DNA of 64,000 nt from Yersinia proxima (GTDB taxonomy: Bacteria > Pseudomonadota > Gammaproteobacteria > Enterobacterales > Enterobacteriaceae). The stretch lies in contig NZ_CABHYG010000011.1 in the NCBI RefSeq assembly GCF_902170785.1, positions 1 through 64,000 on the forward strand, given 5' to 3'. Positions 40,954 to 50,879 of this stretch are shown here, piece by piece. Below the pieces are notes generated by a model. That model did no database searches, was not told the origin of the DNA, and was given only the letters and a program-made list of their open reading frames with translations. A program made the translations under genes and the position numbers. Within the stretch, counting starts at the first letter, position 1, and each line of letters starts with the position of its first letter.

Positions 40954-41271
40954 AGTTTCGCTTTCTTGCGGCAGCGATCACAGCCTGAAAGATTAGTGGG
41001 ATGAATCTGGGAGAAAACGTATTTTTTCTCAAACGAGCTTGCTAGGATGCTATCCGATACGTTTTTGGTGTCACATTTTCATCCCTGGCAGAGCTAACAA
41101 TAGCTGTATAAACAGCACTCAGTTCTGACAGTCTACCCTGTAGTACCCCTACACTTGCATTAAAGAAAACAGTGTAACCAGGGCTCCTAGTTGTTAGAGG
41201 CCCTGGTTATTACTTTCAATGTGAGGCTTGATGAGAAGAGCCTCGGATGAGCAATAAATTAAGGAACAATA
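40954..41271. other. Intergenic region after pspG
   Basis: 318 bp with no gene. A 9-bp inverted repeat at 41176-41208 is the only clear structure and could end transcripts from either side. Bases 41020-41080 contain two scattered copies of an ACGTATTTTT/ACGTTTTTG motif but nothing I can interpret. Confidence 0.5.
41176..41208. terminator. Stem-loop between pspG and the small unknown gene
   Basis: Perfect 9-bp stem AACCAGGGC / GCCCTGGTT with a 15-base loop. Plus-strand tail ATTACTTTC is only weakly T-rich. It may end pspG transcription or the convergent small gene. Confidence 0.6.
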
Positions 41272-41598
41272 TTAAAGGTTAGAAAAGAACCGCTCATAGT
41301 TGGCAATGATATAAGAAATTTGTGCATCAAAGGCTTCTTTTGCTAATTTCTTTTCATCATCACTTTTGCATTTCTCTTTGATATCAAAAAAACTCTGTTG
41401 CATTAATTGGACTGTGACATCCATTGATTTCTGGAAGGCGGATAAATTATTATTCTTACCATAATTATTTAATAAGAAATCAAATTTCTCATCAGCGAAA
41501 TCCCGTAATATCTGAAACTCTAAGTTACTTATTTTATTATCATGATAAATGCAGCTTAACAATTTATCTATATCTCTGTTATTTTCAGTGTTAGTCAT
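41272..41598 (-). CDS. Hypothetical protein, 108 residues
   Basis: I do not recognise this protein. The ATG has GAGG 8 bases upstream, which supports translation. It is charged, rich in D, E, K, N and F, with no signal peptide or membrane segment, and looks mostly helical (VTVQLMQQSFFDIKEKCKSD, KKLAKEAFDAQISYIIANYE). A single Cys pair lies at CIYHD and KEKCK, too far apart for an obvious metal site. It sits alone between pspG and qorA, where E. coli has no gene, and is AT-rich, so it may be acquired. Confidence 0.65.
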   Translation of the reverse strand: MTNTENNRDIDKLLSCIYHDNKISNLEFQILRDFADEKFDFLLNNYGKNNNLSAFQKSMDVTVQLMQQSFFDIKEKCKSDDEKKLAKEAFDAQISYIIANYERFFSNL

Positions 41599-41795
41599 TA
41601 TTTAAACCTCAGTGTATGTAATGATTTTGATTGTTTGGATATTACGCTCTGAGGATATATATTTAGTTACGCGAGGGCAATCAGGATATATTAGTCTGCA
41701 GTCTGAAAATAATAGGAAATAACTTTTTTAATAAATTATAATTGTAAATAATGGACAGTAATATTTAACTATCCATTATTGATGAAAGTCTTTAA

Positions 41796-42779
41796 TTAAG
41801 GAATTAACAGGCTGGAGCCGGTTGTCTGACGACTTTCTAATATTTCATGAGCGCGACGGGCATCACTTAGTGGGAATTGCTGAGCTTTGGCCACATCAAC
41901 ATTAATTGCGCCACTGATAATCAGTGAGAACAGTTCGTAGCTGGCGCTTTCCAGTTCTTGCCGGTTGGTGACATAAACATTAAGTGATGGGCGAGTCACA
42001 TACAGCGCACCTTTTTGGTTGAGTATAGCAAGGTCTACCCCTGTCACTGGGCCGGAGGCATTACCAAAGCTGACCATCAAGCCTCTGCGTTTAAGGCTAT
42101 TAAGAGAGTCCAGCCAGGTGCTTTTACCCACCGAGTCATATACCACATCCACTTTTTCGCCATTCGTCAATTCAGCCACGCGCTCGGCGATATTTTCTGT
42201 GCGGTAGTTGATAGTCGCCCACGCACCGTTGGCTTTAGCCAGTTCGGCTTTTTCATCAGAACCGACTGTACCAATTAGCCTGGCACCCAGCGCTTTTGCC
42301 CATTGGCAGGCAATCAACCCGACACCGCCTGCTGCGGCATGGAATAAGAACACCTGGCCGGGTTTGATTTCATAAGTTTGGCGCAATAAATATTGAACGG
42401 TCAGCCCTTTAAGGAAGGAAGCAGCGGCTTGTTCAAAAGAGATTTGTTTTGGAAGGAGGGCAACTTTCTCCGCAGCAACATTATGTACTTCACTGTAAGC
42501 CCCGAGAGTTGACTGAGCATAAACTACCCGGTCACCCACTTTTAGCGAGTTAACCGCCGCACCTACTTTTGTCACGATCCCGGCGGCTTCTGTTCCCAGT
42601 CCACTCGGAAAATGTGGCGGTGCGTAAAGGCCGCTACGCACATAGGTATCAATATAGTTAATTCCGATAGCTTTGTTTTCTACCTGAACTTCATGTGCCG
42701 CAGGGTCCGCCGGTGTGAAGTCGAGATATTGCAATACTTCCGGCCCACCCGTGGTGCTAAATTGAATATGCTTTGCCAT
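41796..42779 (-). CDS. qorA: NADPH-dependent quinone oxidoreductase
   Basis: QorA is a zinc-independent member of the medium-chain dehydrogenase family that reduces quinones with NADPH. The 327 residues match E. coli QorA in length. Seen are the substrate-domain region NKAIGINYIDTYVRSGLY, the nucleotide-binding AAAGGVGLIACQWAKALGA (about 150-168), and VVYDSVGKSTW. The zinc-ligand cysteines of alcohol dehydrogenases are absent, as expected. AGGAGC precedes the ATG. It is divergent from dnaB, as in E. coli. Confidence 0.95.
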   Translation of the reverse strand: MAKHIQFSTTGGPEVLQYLDFTPADPAAHEVQVENKAIGINYIDTYVRSGLYAPPHFPSGLGTEAAGIVTKVGAAVNSLKVGDRVVYAQSTLGAYSEVHNVAAEKVALLPKQISFEQAAASFLKGLTVQYLLRQTYEIKPGQVFLFHAAAGGVGLIACQWAKALGARLIGTVGSDEKAELAKANGAWATINYRTENIAERVAELTNGEKVDVVYDSVGKSTWLDSLNSLKRRGLMVSFGNASGPVTGVDLAILNQKGALYVTRPSLNVYVTNRQELESASYELFSLIISGAINVDVAKAQQFPLSDARRAHEILESRQTTGSSLLIP

Positions 42780-42965
42780 GTTAGCTCCTTTACGATAGAT
42801 ATATTTTTTACCCTACAGGGTTCTACACGAGGAGCCAAGATCTTGCTAATACCGATAAGTAATAGGGAATTCATAATTACCCTTCGGGTATCATCGCGTA
42901 TACTAAGCGGCACTATTTTCCTATCGCAACCATTATCCTATCGCAAGAGGTAAAGAACACTTTTC

Positions 42966-44372
42966 ATGGCAGCAAAAAAACCAACCAACAATATGACAGA
43001 GCCACGCGATCGCCAGATGGAAGGGCTGAAACTCCCGCCTCATTCGCTGGAGGCAGAGCAGTCCGTGTTGGGCGGTTTGATGCTGGATAACGAGCGCTGG
43101 GATAACGTATCTGAGCGCGTAGCCAGCAATGACTTTTTCAGCCGCCCACATCGCCGAATCTTTACTGAAATGCAGCGCTTGCTGGAAAACAGTAAGCCGA
43201 TTGATTTGATCACACTTTCTGAGTCACTGGAGCAAAAGGGTGATTTGGAGTCGGTAGGCGGTTTCGCCTATCTGGCAGAGTTATCAAAAAATACGCCAAG
43301 TGCAGCGAATATCGGCGCTTATGCTGATATCGTTCGCGAACGTGCAGTTGTACGTGAAATGATCTCGGTCGCCAATGAAATTGCCGATGCCGGTTATGAT
43401 CCGCAAGGGCGTAGCAGTGAAGATCTGCTGGATCTAGCCGAATCGAAGGTGTTCCAGATTGCCGAAAGCCGCGCGAATAAAGATGAAGGGCCGAAAAGCG
43501 TCGATCAGATCCTAGAAGCCACGGTCGCGCGTATTGAGCAGCTCTATCAGCGGCCACATGATGGCGTTACCGGGGTCTCAACTGGTTTTACCGATTTGGA
43601 TAAGAAGACTGCTGGCTTGCAGAAGTCAGATTTGATCATTGTCGCCGCGCGTCCGTCGATGGGGAAAACCACTTTTGCGATGAACCTGTGCGAAAATGCC
43701 GCGATGATGCAGGAAAAGCCGGTATTGATCTTCAGTCTGGAGATGCCAGGCGATCAGATCATGATGCGTATGTTGGCGTCATTGTCCCATGTCGATCAGA
43801 CACGTATCCGTACCGGCCAGCTCGATGATGAGGATTGGGCGCGGATTTCGAGCACCATGGGCATATTGATGGAAAAGCGCAATATGTACATCGATGACTC
43901 CTCCGGCCTGACTCCGACAGAAGTGCGCTCCCGTGCGCGACGTATTTTCCGCGAACATGGTGGGTTAAGCCTGATTATGATCGACTACCTGCAATTGATG
44001 CGGGTCCCGTCGCTTTCGGATAACCGTACCCTGGAAATCGCCGAAATTTCGCGTTCCCTCAAAGCATTAGCCAAAGAGCTACAAGTGCCGGTCGTAGCAC
44101 TTTCTCAGCTTAACCGTAGCCTGGAGCAACGTGCAGATAAACGGCCCGTCAACTCCGACTTACGTGAATCAGGCTCTATTGAGCAGGATGCCGACTTAAT
44201 CATGTTTATTTATCGTGATGAGGTGTATCACGAAAACAGTGATGAGAAAGGGATTGCACAGATTATTTTGGGTAAACAGCGTAACGGCCCGATCGGTTCT
44301 GTTCGACTGAAGTTTAATGGTCAATGGTCGCGCTTTGATAACTACGCAGGCCCGCAATACGATGATGAGTAG
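42966..44372 (+). CDS. dnaB: Replicative DNA helicase DnaB
   Basis: DnaB is the hexameric 5'-3' helicase of the replication fork. The 468-residue protein has an N-terminal helical domain (about 20-170, PPHSLEAEQSVLGGLMLDNERWD), a linker, and the RecA-like C-terminal ATPase with Walker A ARPSMGKTT, Walker B LIMIDYLQLMR and the arginine region QRNGPIGSVRLKF. The AGAGG before the start is slightly distant (about 14 bases). It is followed 29 bases later by alr, in the E. coli order. Confidence 0.98.
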   Translation: MAAKKPTNNMTEPRDRQMEGLKLPPHSLEAEQSVLGGLMLDNERWDNVSERVASNDFFSRPHRRIFTEMQRLLENSKPIDLITLSESLEQKGDLESVGGFAYLAELSKNTPSAANIGAYADIVRERAVVREMISVANEIADAGYDPQGRSSEDLLDLAESKVFQIAESRANKDEGPKSVDQILEATVARIEQLYQRPHDGVTGVSTGFTDLDKKTAGLQKSDLIIVAARPSMGKTTFAMNLCENAAMMQEKPVLIFSLEMPGDQIMMRMLASLSHVDQTRIRTGQLDDEDWARISSTMGILMEKRNMYIDDSSGLTPTEVRSRARRIFREHGGLSLIMIDYLQLMRVPSLSDNRTLEIAEISRSLKALAKELQVPVVALSQLNRSLEQRADKRPVNSDLRESGSIEQDADLIMFIYRDEVYHENSDEKGIAQIILGKQRNGPIGSVRLKFNGQWSRFDNYAGPQYDDE

Positions 44373-44401
44373 TGAATAATATCAATAAATAAGGATAAGA
44401 A

Positions 44402-45481
44402 ATGAAAGCGGCAACAGCAGTAATCGACCGCCGCGCTCTGCGACATAATTTGCAACAGGTACGGCGCATGGCGCCGCAAAGTCGCCTGATTGCTGTTGTG
44501 AAAGCAAACGCTTATGGCCATGGGTTATTAGAGATAGCACATACTTTGCAGGATGCAGATTGCTACGGTGTAGCGCGGATCGGTGAAGCACTGATGCTCC
44601 GATCTGGTGGGATCGTGAAACCGATTTTGTTGTTGGAAGGGTTCTTTGCAGCAGAAGATCTGCCGGTTCTGGTGGCCAACCGCATTGAAACAGCAGTACA
44701 TAGTATTGAGCAGTTGGAAGCATTGGAAGCTGCCGAGCTTTCTGCGCCAATCAATGTCTGGATGAAACTCGATACCGGTATGCACCGTCTGGGCGTTCGC
44801 CCGGAACAAGCTGAGGCTTTTTACCAGCGCTTAAGTGCGTGTAACAATGTTATTCAGCCAGTCAATATCATGAGCCATTTTAGCCGTGCTGATGAGCCAC
44901 AAGTGGATACCACCCGCCAGCAACTGGACTGTTTTGATACTTTCGCCGCCGATAAGCCTGGCAAGCAATCTATTGCGGCATCTGGTGGCATATTACTGTG
45001 GCCAGAAGCGCACCGTGATTGGGTTCGTCCGGGAATCATCTTGTACGGTGTTTCGCCGATGGATGAGCCTTATGCCAGTCATTTTGGTCTATTACCTGCA
45101 ATGGCATTGAAATCCAGTCTGATTGCTGTGCGTGAGCACAAAGCCGGTGAGCCTGTGGGTTATGGTGGCACTTGGGTGAGTGAGCGTGATACCCGTCTGG
45201 GTGTGGTGGCGATCGGTTATGGAGACGGTTATCCGCGTAGCGCTCCTTCAGGCACCCCGATGTGGTTGAATGGCCGCGAAGTTGGCATTGTGGGCCGGGT
45301 TTCAATGGATATGATTTCTGTTGATCTCGGGCCAAATGCAAAAGATAAAGTGGGTGACGAAGTATTGCTGTGGGGGGCTGAACTGCCAGTTGAAAAAATT
45401 GCAGCGTGCACAGGTATCAGCGCCTACGAATTGATTACAAAGCTGACCTCCCGCGTCGCGATGGAATATTTAGGTGAATAA
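44402..45481 (+). CDS. alr: Alanine racemase
   Basis: Alr interconverts L- and D-alanine with pyridoxal phosphate to supply D-alanine for peptidoglycan. The 359-residue protein has the PLP lysine in [11 protein letters not shown] (Lys34), the second catalytic Tyr in [22 protein letters not shown] region (the GYGDGYPRS block near 280), and the substrate loop [18 protein letters not shown] precedes the ATG. It lies just after dnaB and ahead of tyrB. Confidence 0.97.
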   Translation: MKAATAVIDRRALRHNLQQVRRMAPQSRLIAVVKANAYGHGLLEIAHTLQDADCYGVARIGEALMLRSGGIVKPILLLEGFFAAEDLPVLVANRIETAVHSIEQLEALEAAELSAPINVWMKLDTGMHRLGVRPEQAEAFYQRLSACNNVIQPVNIMSHFSRADEPQVDTTRQQLDCFDTFAADKPGKQSIAASGGILLWPEAHRDWVRPGIILYGVSPMDEPYASHFGLLPAMALKSSLIAVREHKAGEPVGYGGTWVSERDTRLGVVAIGYGDGYPRSAPSGTPMWLNGREVGIVGRVSMDMISVDLGPNAKDKVGDEVLLWGAELPVEKIAACTGISAYELITKLTSRVAMEYLGE

Positions 45482-45538
45482 GGTAAGCTGCCTAATCAAG
45501 GTATAAACAATTATTATTTAATTCAGGAGAGCAGCGCC

Positions 45539-46732
45539 GTGTTCCAAAATGTTGACGCCTACGCAGGTGACCCGATCCTGTCGCTAATGGAAAGTTTTAA
45601 AGCCGATAACCGTACTCATAAAGTGAATTTGAGTATCGGGCTTTATTACAATGAGCTGGGTGAGATCCCACTGATGCAAGCGGTTCAAGCGGCTGAAGAA
45701 CAATTGAATGCTCAGCCGCACGGAGCACCGGTCTATTTGCCGATGGAAGGCCTGCACTCCTATCGCATTGCTATACAGCAGCTATTATTTGGTGAAGATC
45801 ATCCGATGTTGGCGCAGCAGCGAGTGGCGACCATCCAAACCGTAGGTGGCTCTGGTGCGTTAAAAGTCGGTGCTGATTTCCTGAATTATTATTTCCCTGA
45901 TTCACAGGTCTGGGTCAGTGATCCTACCTGGGAAAACCACGTTGCTATCTTTAGTGGTGCGGGTTTTAAGGTAAACACCTATCCGTATTTCGATAACGAC
46001 AAACTGGGCGTGAAGTTTGATCGAATGCTGGCTACACTCCAGCAATTACCCGCCAAAAGTATTGTGTTATTGCATCCTTGCTGCCATAACCCGACTGGTT
46101 CGGATCTCACTAATGCGCAATGGGATCAAGTGATTGAAGTGGCGAAAGGTCGGGATCTGATCCCCTTCCTGGATATCGCTTATCAAGGTTTTGGCGCTGG
46201 ACTGAATGAAGATGCTTATGCTATCCGTGCGATGGCAGCGGCTGAGTTACCCTGTTTGATCAGTAACTCTTTCTCTAAAATCTTCTCTTTGTATAACGAG
46301 CGAGTCGGTGGCCTGTCTGTGGTGTGTGAGAGTGAAGACGTCGCGGGCCGTGTATTAGGGCAACTGAAAGCCACCGTTCGTCGTAACTATTCCAGCCCAC
46401 CAAACTTCGGTGCGCAAGTGGTTTCCAAAGTACTGCATGACACCGAGTTACGGGCGCAATGGCGGGCTGAAGTGGAGCAAATGCGCCTGCGTATTATTGA
46501 AATGCGCAGCACGTTGGTTGAAGCCTTGAAAGCCTCACTACCAAATCGCAATTTTGACTACTTGCTGCAACAGCGCGGAATGTTCAGCTACACCGGTTTT
46601 AGCGCAGCACAGGTGGATCGTCTGCGTGAAGAGTTTGGTGTGTATCTGATTGCCAGTGGCCGGATGTGTATGGCGGGCGTCAATCACAGTAATGTTCAGC
46701 GTGTTGCGGCGGCTTTTGCAGCGGTACAGTAA
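45539..46732 (+). CDS. tyrB: Tyrosine aminotransferase (aromatic aminotransferase)
   Basis: TyrB carries out the last step of tyrosine and phenylalanine synthesis and contributes to leucine and aspartate transamination. The 397-residue protein, the E. coli length, starts with GTG; AGGAG lies 9 bases upstream and no ATG fits. The PLP lysine is in [16 protein letters not shown] (about residue 247), with the cofactor-binding HPCCHNPTG and substrate-binding Arg near [11 protein letters not shown]. coli tyrB is repressed by TyrR; I do not see a convincing TyrR box in the 57 bp before the gene. A duplicated hairpin and palindromic repeat follow. Confidence 0.96.
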   Translation: MFQNVDAYAGDPILSLMESFKADNRTHKVNLSIGLYYNELGEIPLMQAVQAAEEQLNAQPHGAPVYLPMEGLHSYRIAIQQLLFGEDHPMLAQQRVATIQTVGGSGALKVGADFLNYYFPDSQVWVSDPTWENHVAIFSGAGFKVNTYPYFDNDKLGVKFDRMLATLQQLPAKSIVLLHPCCHNPTGSDLTNAQWDQVIEVAKGRDLIPFLDIAYQGFGAGLNEDAYAIRAMAAAELPCLISNSFSKIFSLYNERVGGLSVVCESEDVAGRVLGQLKATVRRNYSSPPNFGAQVVSKVLHDTELRAQWRAEVEQMRLRIIEMRSTLVEALKASLPNRNFDYLLQQRGMFSYTGFSAAQVDRLREEFGVYLIASGRMCMAGVNHSNVQRVAAAFAAVQ

Positions 46733-46757
46733 TCTACTATTCACATGATTTAAATTA

Positions 46758-46777
46758 AGGCGATAGGAATATCGCCT
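46758..46777 (+). repeat. First copy of the tyrB terminator-type hairpin
   Basis: 8-bp stem AGGCGATA / TATCGCCT with loop GGAA. It is followed by CAGACTG, not T residues. The same stem with loop GCAA recurs at 46943. Confidence 0.85.
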
Positions 46778-46814
46778 CAGACTGCTGACAAACCCCAACG
46801 ACTCGATCTTGCAA

Positions 46815-46916
46815 GGTGAGAACAGGTAGAAGAGTAAAGCGTCCGCGCCAGGGATGGCGCGGCTCGAGCCCCCAGGGAGGGGTTTACGGCGTCTTTACGA
46901 TCTGCCTGTTTTCACC
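46815..46916. repeat. Palindromic intergenic repeat, copy 2
   Basis: About 102 bp, beginning GGTGAGAACAGGTAGA and ending TCTGCCTGTTTTCACC. The interior is nearly the same as copy 1 at 6963-7063 (AGTAAAGCGTCCGCGCCAGG, GGCGCGGCTCGAGCC, TTTACGGCGTCTTTACGAT). Differences are mostly in the loop, for example CCCCAGGGAGGGG against TACAGGGAAGTA, where both halves change together and keep pairing. Confidence 0.88.
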
Positions 46917-46942
46917 GGTATGGGCACGTTGTCATTAACCTC

Positions 46943-46968
46943 AGGCGATAGCAATATCGCCTTTTTTT
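46943..46968 (+). terminator. Terminator of tyrB (second hairpin copy)
   Basis: 8-bp stem AGGCGATA / TATCGCCT with loop GCAA and seven T residues. It is 210 bases from the tyrB stop because the palindromic repeat lies in between. Confidence 0.88.
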
Positions 46969-47235
46969 GTTTATTTTTTTCGCCGCCTATCCGTGAGTTA
47001 CCTTTATCTTCTACTTGTTTAGCCCAAGACCGATGGCTGTAAATCGATTAAAGAATATACTAATTGATGTGGTTGATACATGCCAAACGATCATTCATTG
47101 CTCACAGTAAATCAGTTGTCAAAGGCGCAGACTGGCGGTTCAGTAGATGTAACCGATGCAATGAGTCTTTATGGAATAAATAGCTTATGAGGCCGTTTCG
47201 CGAGACGGTACCGGCCCATTACAGGAGATATCCCC

Positions 47236-47589
47236 ATGAATAATTCAGCATTACTGGAATACTGCATGTCCAAACCTGGGGCAGAGCAGAGCGACCATGA
47301 GAAGTGGCAGGTGAATCAGATTAAAGTAGCAGATGTGATGTTTGCTATGGTAGGCGAGACGGAAGGACGCCCCTCTATCTCATTGAAAACCAGCCCTGAA
47401 TTGGCAGAAAGCCTGAGAGAGCAACATCCGGAGATCGTGCCGAGTGAACACTTGAACAAAGCGCACTGGAACACGGTGTTTCTGGATGGCAAATTACCAA
47501 ACTCACAGTTCTATTCGCTGATAGACCGCTCTTATCAATTGGTTTTACAGGGATTGCCCGAACATCGGCGGCAAGAGTTAGTTGTCTGA
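47236..47589 (+). CDS. yjbR: MmcQ/YjbR-family protein
   Basis: A 117-residue member of the MmcQ/YjbR family, which has a CyaY-like alpha/beta fold and is thought to bind DNA; function is not established. It aligns with E. coli YjbR throughout: LLEYCMSKPGAEQS, QIKVADVMFAMV, RPSISLKTSPELAE and LNKAHWNTVFLDG. AGGAGA precedes the ATG. It lies next to uvrA, convergent, in the E. coli order. Confidence 0.93.
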   Translation: MNNSALLEYCMSKPGAEQSDHEKWQVNQIKVADVMFAMVGETEGRPSISLKTSPELAESLREQHPEIVPSEHLNKAHWNTVFLDGKLPNSQFYSLIDRSYQLVLQGLPEHRRQELVV

Positions 47590-47594
47590 GGGCT

Positions 47595-47637
47595 AAAAAA
47601 GCACTCCAGGACAGCTGACAGATTGCCCCGGAGCGCT
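47595..47637 (-). terminator. Terminator of uvrA
   Basis: Read on the minus strand, AGCGCTCCGGG pairs with CCTGGAGTGCT (two G:U pairs) around a 16-base loop and is followed by six T residues. It starts 10 bases after the uvrA stop. Confidence 0.85.
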
Positions 47638-47647
47638 CATTTAATGG

Positions 47648-50479
47648 CTACTTACGCTGCAACATAGGTTTGAGGAATCGGGCCGTATGTGATGCTGCGC
47701 ATTCTGCGACGGTCTCTGGCGTGCCGGAAACCAAAATCTCGCCGCCGCCACTGCCGCCCTCTGGCCCCAGATCAACAATCCAGTCTGCGGTCTTAATCAC
47801 ATCCAGATTATGCTCAATGACCACAATGGTATTGCCCTGATCCCGCAACTGATGTAACACCGCCAATAGCTGCTGAATATCAGCAAAGTGTAAGCCAGTG
47901 GTCGGTTCGTCCAGAATATAGAGTGTCTGGCCAGTGCCGCGTTTTGACAGTTCGCGTGACAGTTTGACGCGCTGTGCTTCCCCGCCCGATAGGGTAGTTG
48001 CCGACTGGCCCAGACAAATATATGACAGGCCAACATCCATCAAGGTTTGCAGCTTACGCGCCAATGCCGGAACGGCATCAAAGAACTCACGTGCTTCTTC
48101 GATAGTCATCGCCAACACTTCGTGAATACTCTTACCTTTGTATTTCACTTCCAGCGTTTCACGGTTATAGCGCTTGCCTTTACATTGGTCGCAAGGTACG
48201 TAAATGTCAGGCAGGAAGTGCATTTCAACTTTAATCACCCCATCACCCTGACAGGCTTCGCAGCGGCCGCCTTTCACGTTAAAACTGAAACGGCCTGGCG
48301 TGTAGCCTCGGGCGCGTGACTCAGGTACTCCCGCAAATAGTTCACGAATAGGGGTAAAGATACCGGTATAGGTTGCCGGGTTAGATCGCGGTGTGCGGCC
48401 AATCGGGCTTTGGTCTATATCGATAACTTTATCGAAATGCTCCAGCCCTTGAATATCACGATACGGAGCCGGTTCATTACTGGTCGCCCCGTTCAGCTGG
48501 CGCTGTGCAATGCAATATAAAGTATCGTTAATTAGCGTCGATTTACCTGAGCCAGAAACACCGGTAATGCAGCTAAATAACCCAACGGGCAGTGTGAGAG
48601 TGACATCTTTCAGGTTGTTACCGCTGGCACCAATCAACTTCAACACTTTGCTCGGGTCACCTGCCACGCGTTGAGCTGGAATGGCAATTTCCCGCTTACC
48701 GCTGAGGAACTGGCCAGTGAGTGATTCGGGCGCTGCCATAATGTCATCAACCGTCCCTTCTGCAACCACCTCACCGCCATGCACACCAGCACCAGGGCCG
48801 ATATCAATCACATGGTCGGCGGCACGAATCGCATCTTCATCATGCTCCACCACAATCACGGTATTCCCCAGATTACGCAGGTGAATCAGTGTTTCGAGCA
48901 AACGTTCATTATCGCGCTGATGCAAACCGATGGACGGCTCATCAAGCACATACATCACACCCACCAAACCGGCACCAATCTGGCTGGCCAGACGAATACG
49001 CTGCGCTTCACCACCGGAGAGGGTTTCCGCAGAACGGGACAGTGACAGATAATTCAGCCCGACGTTAACCAGGAACTTCAGCCGGTCGCCAATTTCTTTT
49101 AGTACTTTCTCGGCAATCTGCGCCCGCTGGCCGCTGAGTTTCATATTCTGGAAGAAGCTCAGTGCATGACCGATGCTCAGTTCTGAGATTTCTGGCAATG
49201 TGGTGTTTTCGACAAAGACATAACGTGCTTCACGGCGTAGGCGTGTGCCATGACATGAAGTACAGGAGCGATTACTGATGAATTTAGCCAGCTCTTCGCG
49301 CACCGCACTGGATTCCGTCTCTTTATAACGGCGCTCCATATTGTGCAGCACACCTTCAAATGGATGGCGGCGTACCGTGGTATCACCGCGGTCGTTAATG
49401 TATTTGAATTCAATGGTATCTTTGCCAGATCCATACAGCACGGCTTTCTGGATGGTGGCATCCAATGAGTTAAATGGTGCTTCGATATCAAACTTATAAT
49501 GATCAGCCAGTGACCGTAGCATCTGGAAGTAATAGAAGTTGCGGCGATCCCAGCCCCGAATTGCGCCCCCTGCCAGTGACAGCTCAGGGTTTTGTAGCAC
49601 ACGGTCTGGATCAAAGAACTGCTGTACACCCAGACCATCACAGGTTGGGCAAGCACCGGCCGGGTTGTTAAAGGAGAACAGGCGCGGCTCCAACTCGCTC
49701 ATGCTATAGCCGCAAATTGGGCAGGCAAAGTTAGCAGAGAACAGCAGTTCTTCGGCGTGAGGATCGTCCATGTCGGCAACTACGGCAGTACCACCGGAAA
49801 GTTCCAATGCGGTTTCAAATGATTCAGCCAGACGCTGAGCCAGATCTTCGCGCACTTTAAAACGATCGACCACCACTTCAATGGTATGTTTCTTTTGCAG
49901 TTCTAATTTTGGTGGATCAGACAGATCGCAAACCTCGCCATCGATCCGCGCCCGGATATAGCCCTGCATCGCCAGATTTTCCAGCGTCTTGGTATGTTCG
50001 CCTTTGCGATCTTTTACCACTGGTGCCAGTAACATCAGGCGGCGGCCTTCGGGCTGGCTGATGACGTTATCCACCATCTGGCTGACCGTTTGCGCGGCAA
50101 GCGGTACATCATGATCCGGACAGCGCGGTTCACCGACGCGGGCGAACAGTAAACGCAGGTAATCATGAATTTCAGTGATGGTGCCCACGGTAGAACGCGG
50201 GTTATGGGAAGTCGATTTTTGCTCGATGGAGATGGCCGGAGAGAGACCTTCAATATGGTCGACATCCGGTTTTTCCATCAGCGATAGAAATTGGCGCGCA
50301 TAGGCGGAGAGAGACTCAACATAGCGGCGTTGACCCTCGGCATACAGGGTATCAAAAGCCAGTGAGGATTTGCCTGAACCCGATAGACCGGTGACCACGA
50401 TCAGTTTGTCGCGCGGGATAATCAGGTTGATATTCTTAAGATTATGGGTGCGAGCGCCCCGAACTTCGATATTATCCAT
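47648..50479 (-). CDS. uvrA: Excinuclease ABC subunit A
   Basis: UvrA is the damage-sensing ATPase of nucleotide excision repair and loads UvrB. The 943-residue protein has two ABC ATPase modules: Walker [10 protein letters not shown] near residue 31 with signature [12 protein letters not shown], and [10 protein letters not shown] near 640 with [12 protein letters not shown]. Zinc-binding Cys pairs are visible ([10 protein letters not shown] with [15 protein letters not shown] with CDQCKG). The ATG lies at 50479; the usual start is [16 protein letters not shown] LexA-like box lies 245 bp upstream and an ERIC element occupies the leader. Confidence 0.97.
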   Translation of the reverse strand: MDNIEVRGARTHNLKNINLIIPRDKLIVVTGLSGSGKSSLAFDTLYAEGQRRYVESLSAYARQFLSLMEKPDVDHIEGLSPAISIEQKSTSHNPRSTVGTITEIHDYLRLLFARVGEPRCPDHDVPLAAQTVSQMVDNVISQPEGRRLMLLAPVVKDRKGEHTKTLENLAMQGYIRARIDGEVCDLSDPPKLELQKKHTIEVVVDRFKVREDLAQRLAESFETALELSGGTAVVADMDDPHAEELLFSANFACPICGYSMSELEPRLFSFNNPAGACPTCDGLGVQQFFDPDRVLQNPELSLAGGAIRGWDRRNFYYFQMLRSLADHYKFDIEAPFNSLDATIQKAVLYGSGKDTIEFKYINDRGDTTVRRHPFEGVLHNMERRYKETESSAVREELAKFISNRSCTSCHGTRLRREARYVFVENTTLPEISELSIGHALSFFQNMKLSGQRAQIAEKVLKEIGDRLKFLVNVGLNYLSLSRSAETLSGGEAQRIRLASQIGAGLVGVMYVLDEPSIGLHQRDNERLLETLIHLRNLGNTVIVVEHDEDAIRAADHVIDIGPGAGVHGGEVVAEGTVDDIMAAPESLTGQFLSGKREIAIPAQRVAGDPSKVLKLIGASGNNLKDVTLTLPVGLFSCITGVSGSGKSTLINDTLYCIAQRQLNGATSNEPAPYRDIQGLEHFDKVIDIDQSPIGRTPRSNPATYTGIFTPIRELFAGVPESRARGYTPGRFSFNVKGGRCEACQGDGVIKVEMHFLPDIYVPCDQCKGKRYNRETLEVKYKGKSIHEVLAMTIEEAREFFDAVPALARKLQTLMDVGLSYICLGQSATTLSGGEAQRVKLSRELSKRGTGQTLYILDEPTTGLHFADIQQLLAVLHQLRDQGNTIVVIEHNLDVIKTADWIVDLGPEGGSGGGEILVSGTPETVAECAASHTARFLKPMLQRK

Positions 50480-50522
50480 TCAAACACTTCCCGGATGTAA
50501 ACTGAGCCTCTCCCATGCCCTT

Positions 50523-50656
50523 TTTTACTCTTCGTACTTGAAGCCGCAGGGTTGTTGGCTGCGTTCACTCACTCTAATCACTTACTGGTTGTAAGCTCAT
50601 AGGGACTCGCTCGCTTGCCGCCTACCTGCAACTCCAACTACTTTGAGTAATGTATA
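50523..50656 (-). repeat. ERIC element, copy 4 (uvrA leader)
   Basis: About 134 bp in minus orientation, from ACTCTTCGTACTTGAAGCC through the core ATCACTTACTGGTTGTAAGC to CAACTACTTTGAGTAATG. It lies between the LexA-like box and the uvrA start codon, about 44 bases before the ATG, so it would be transcribed in the uvrA 5' leader. Confidence 0.9.
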
Positions 50657-50723
50657 GACGCATTTTGCAACGTCAAAAAAGGACACAGCCAGTACGAAAC
50701 GGATAATTATGACACAAAAAAAC

Positions 50724-50739
50724 CTGAATGGATATCCAG
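50724..50739. promoter_or_regulatory. LexA-like box between uvrA and ssb
   Basis: CTGAATGGATATCCAG keeps the CTG-N10-CAG frame of a LexA operator. Read on the minus strand it is CTGGATATCCATTCAG, one or two changes from the E. coli uvrA box CTGTATATTCATTCAG. E. coli uvrA and ssb diverge from a shared SOS region, so the site is expected. The TAATTAT just downstream on the minus strand could be the uvrA -10. Confidence 0.7.
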
Positions 50740-50879
50740 TATCCGGGTGCAATTAAGGCGGTTATTGCAATAAATTTGCAATGCATTGCGCAGTGATGAT
50801 CAGTTGTGCCGTTTACCTGCTAGCGTGTTAAACTCACTGGTTTATACTGTACAAAATTTATTTCATCAGGAGAGTTCAC

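Larger units (their letters stand above)
46733..47235. other. tyrB-yjbR intergenic region with repeat and duplicated hairpin
   Basis: 503 bp with no gene. In order: a hairpin AGGCGATA/TATCGCCT (46758-46777), the palindromic repeat (46815-46916), a second copy of the hairpin with a T run (46943-46968), then about 260 bp of promoter DNA for yjbR. Frames crossing the palindrome are not genes. E. coli aphA and yjbQ, which lie here, are missing. Confidence 0.75.

Noticed and set aside
45482-45538. TyrR box before tyrB
   Set aside because: TATAAACAATTATTATTTA is only a loose match to TGTAAA-N6-TTTACA; not enough to call.
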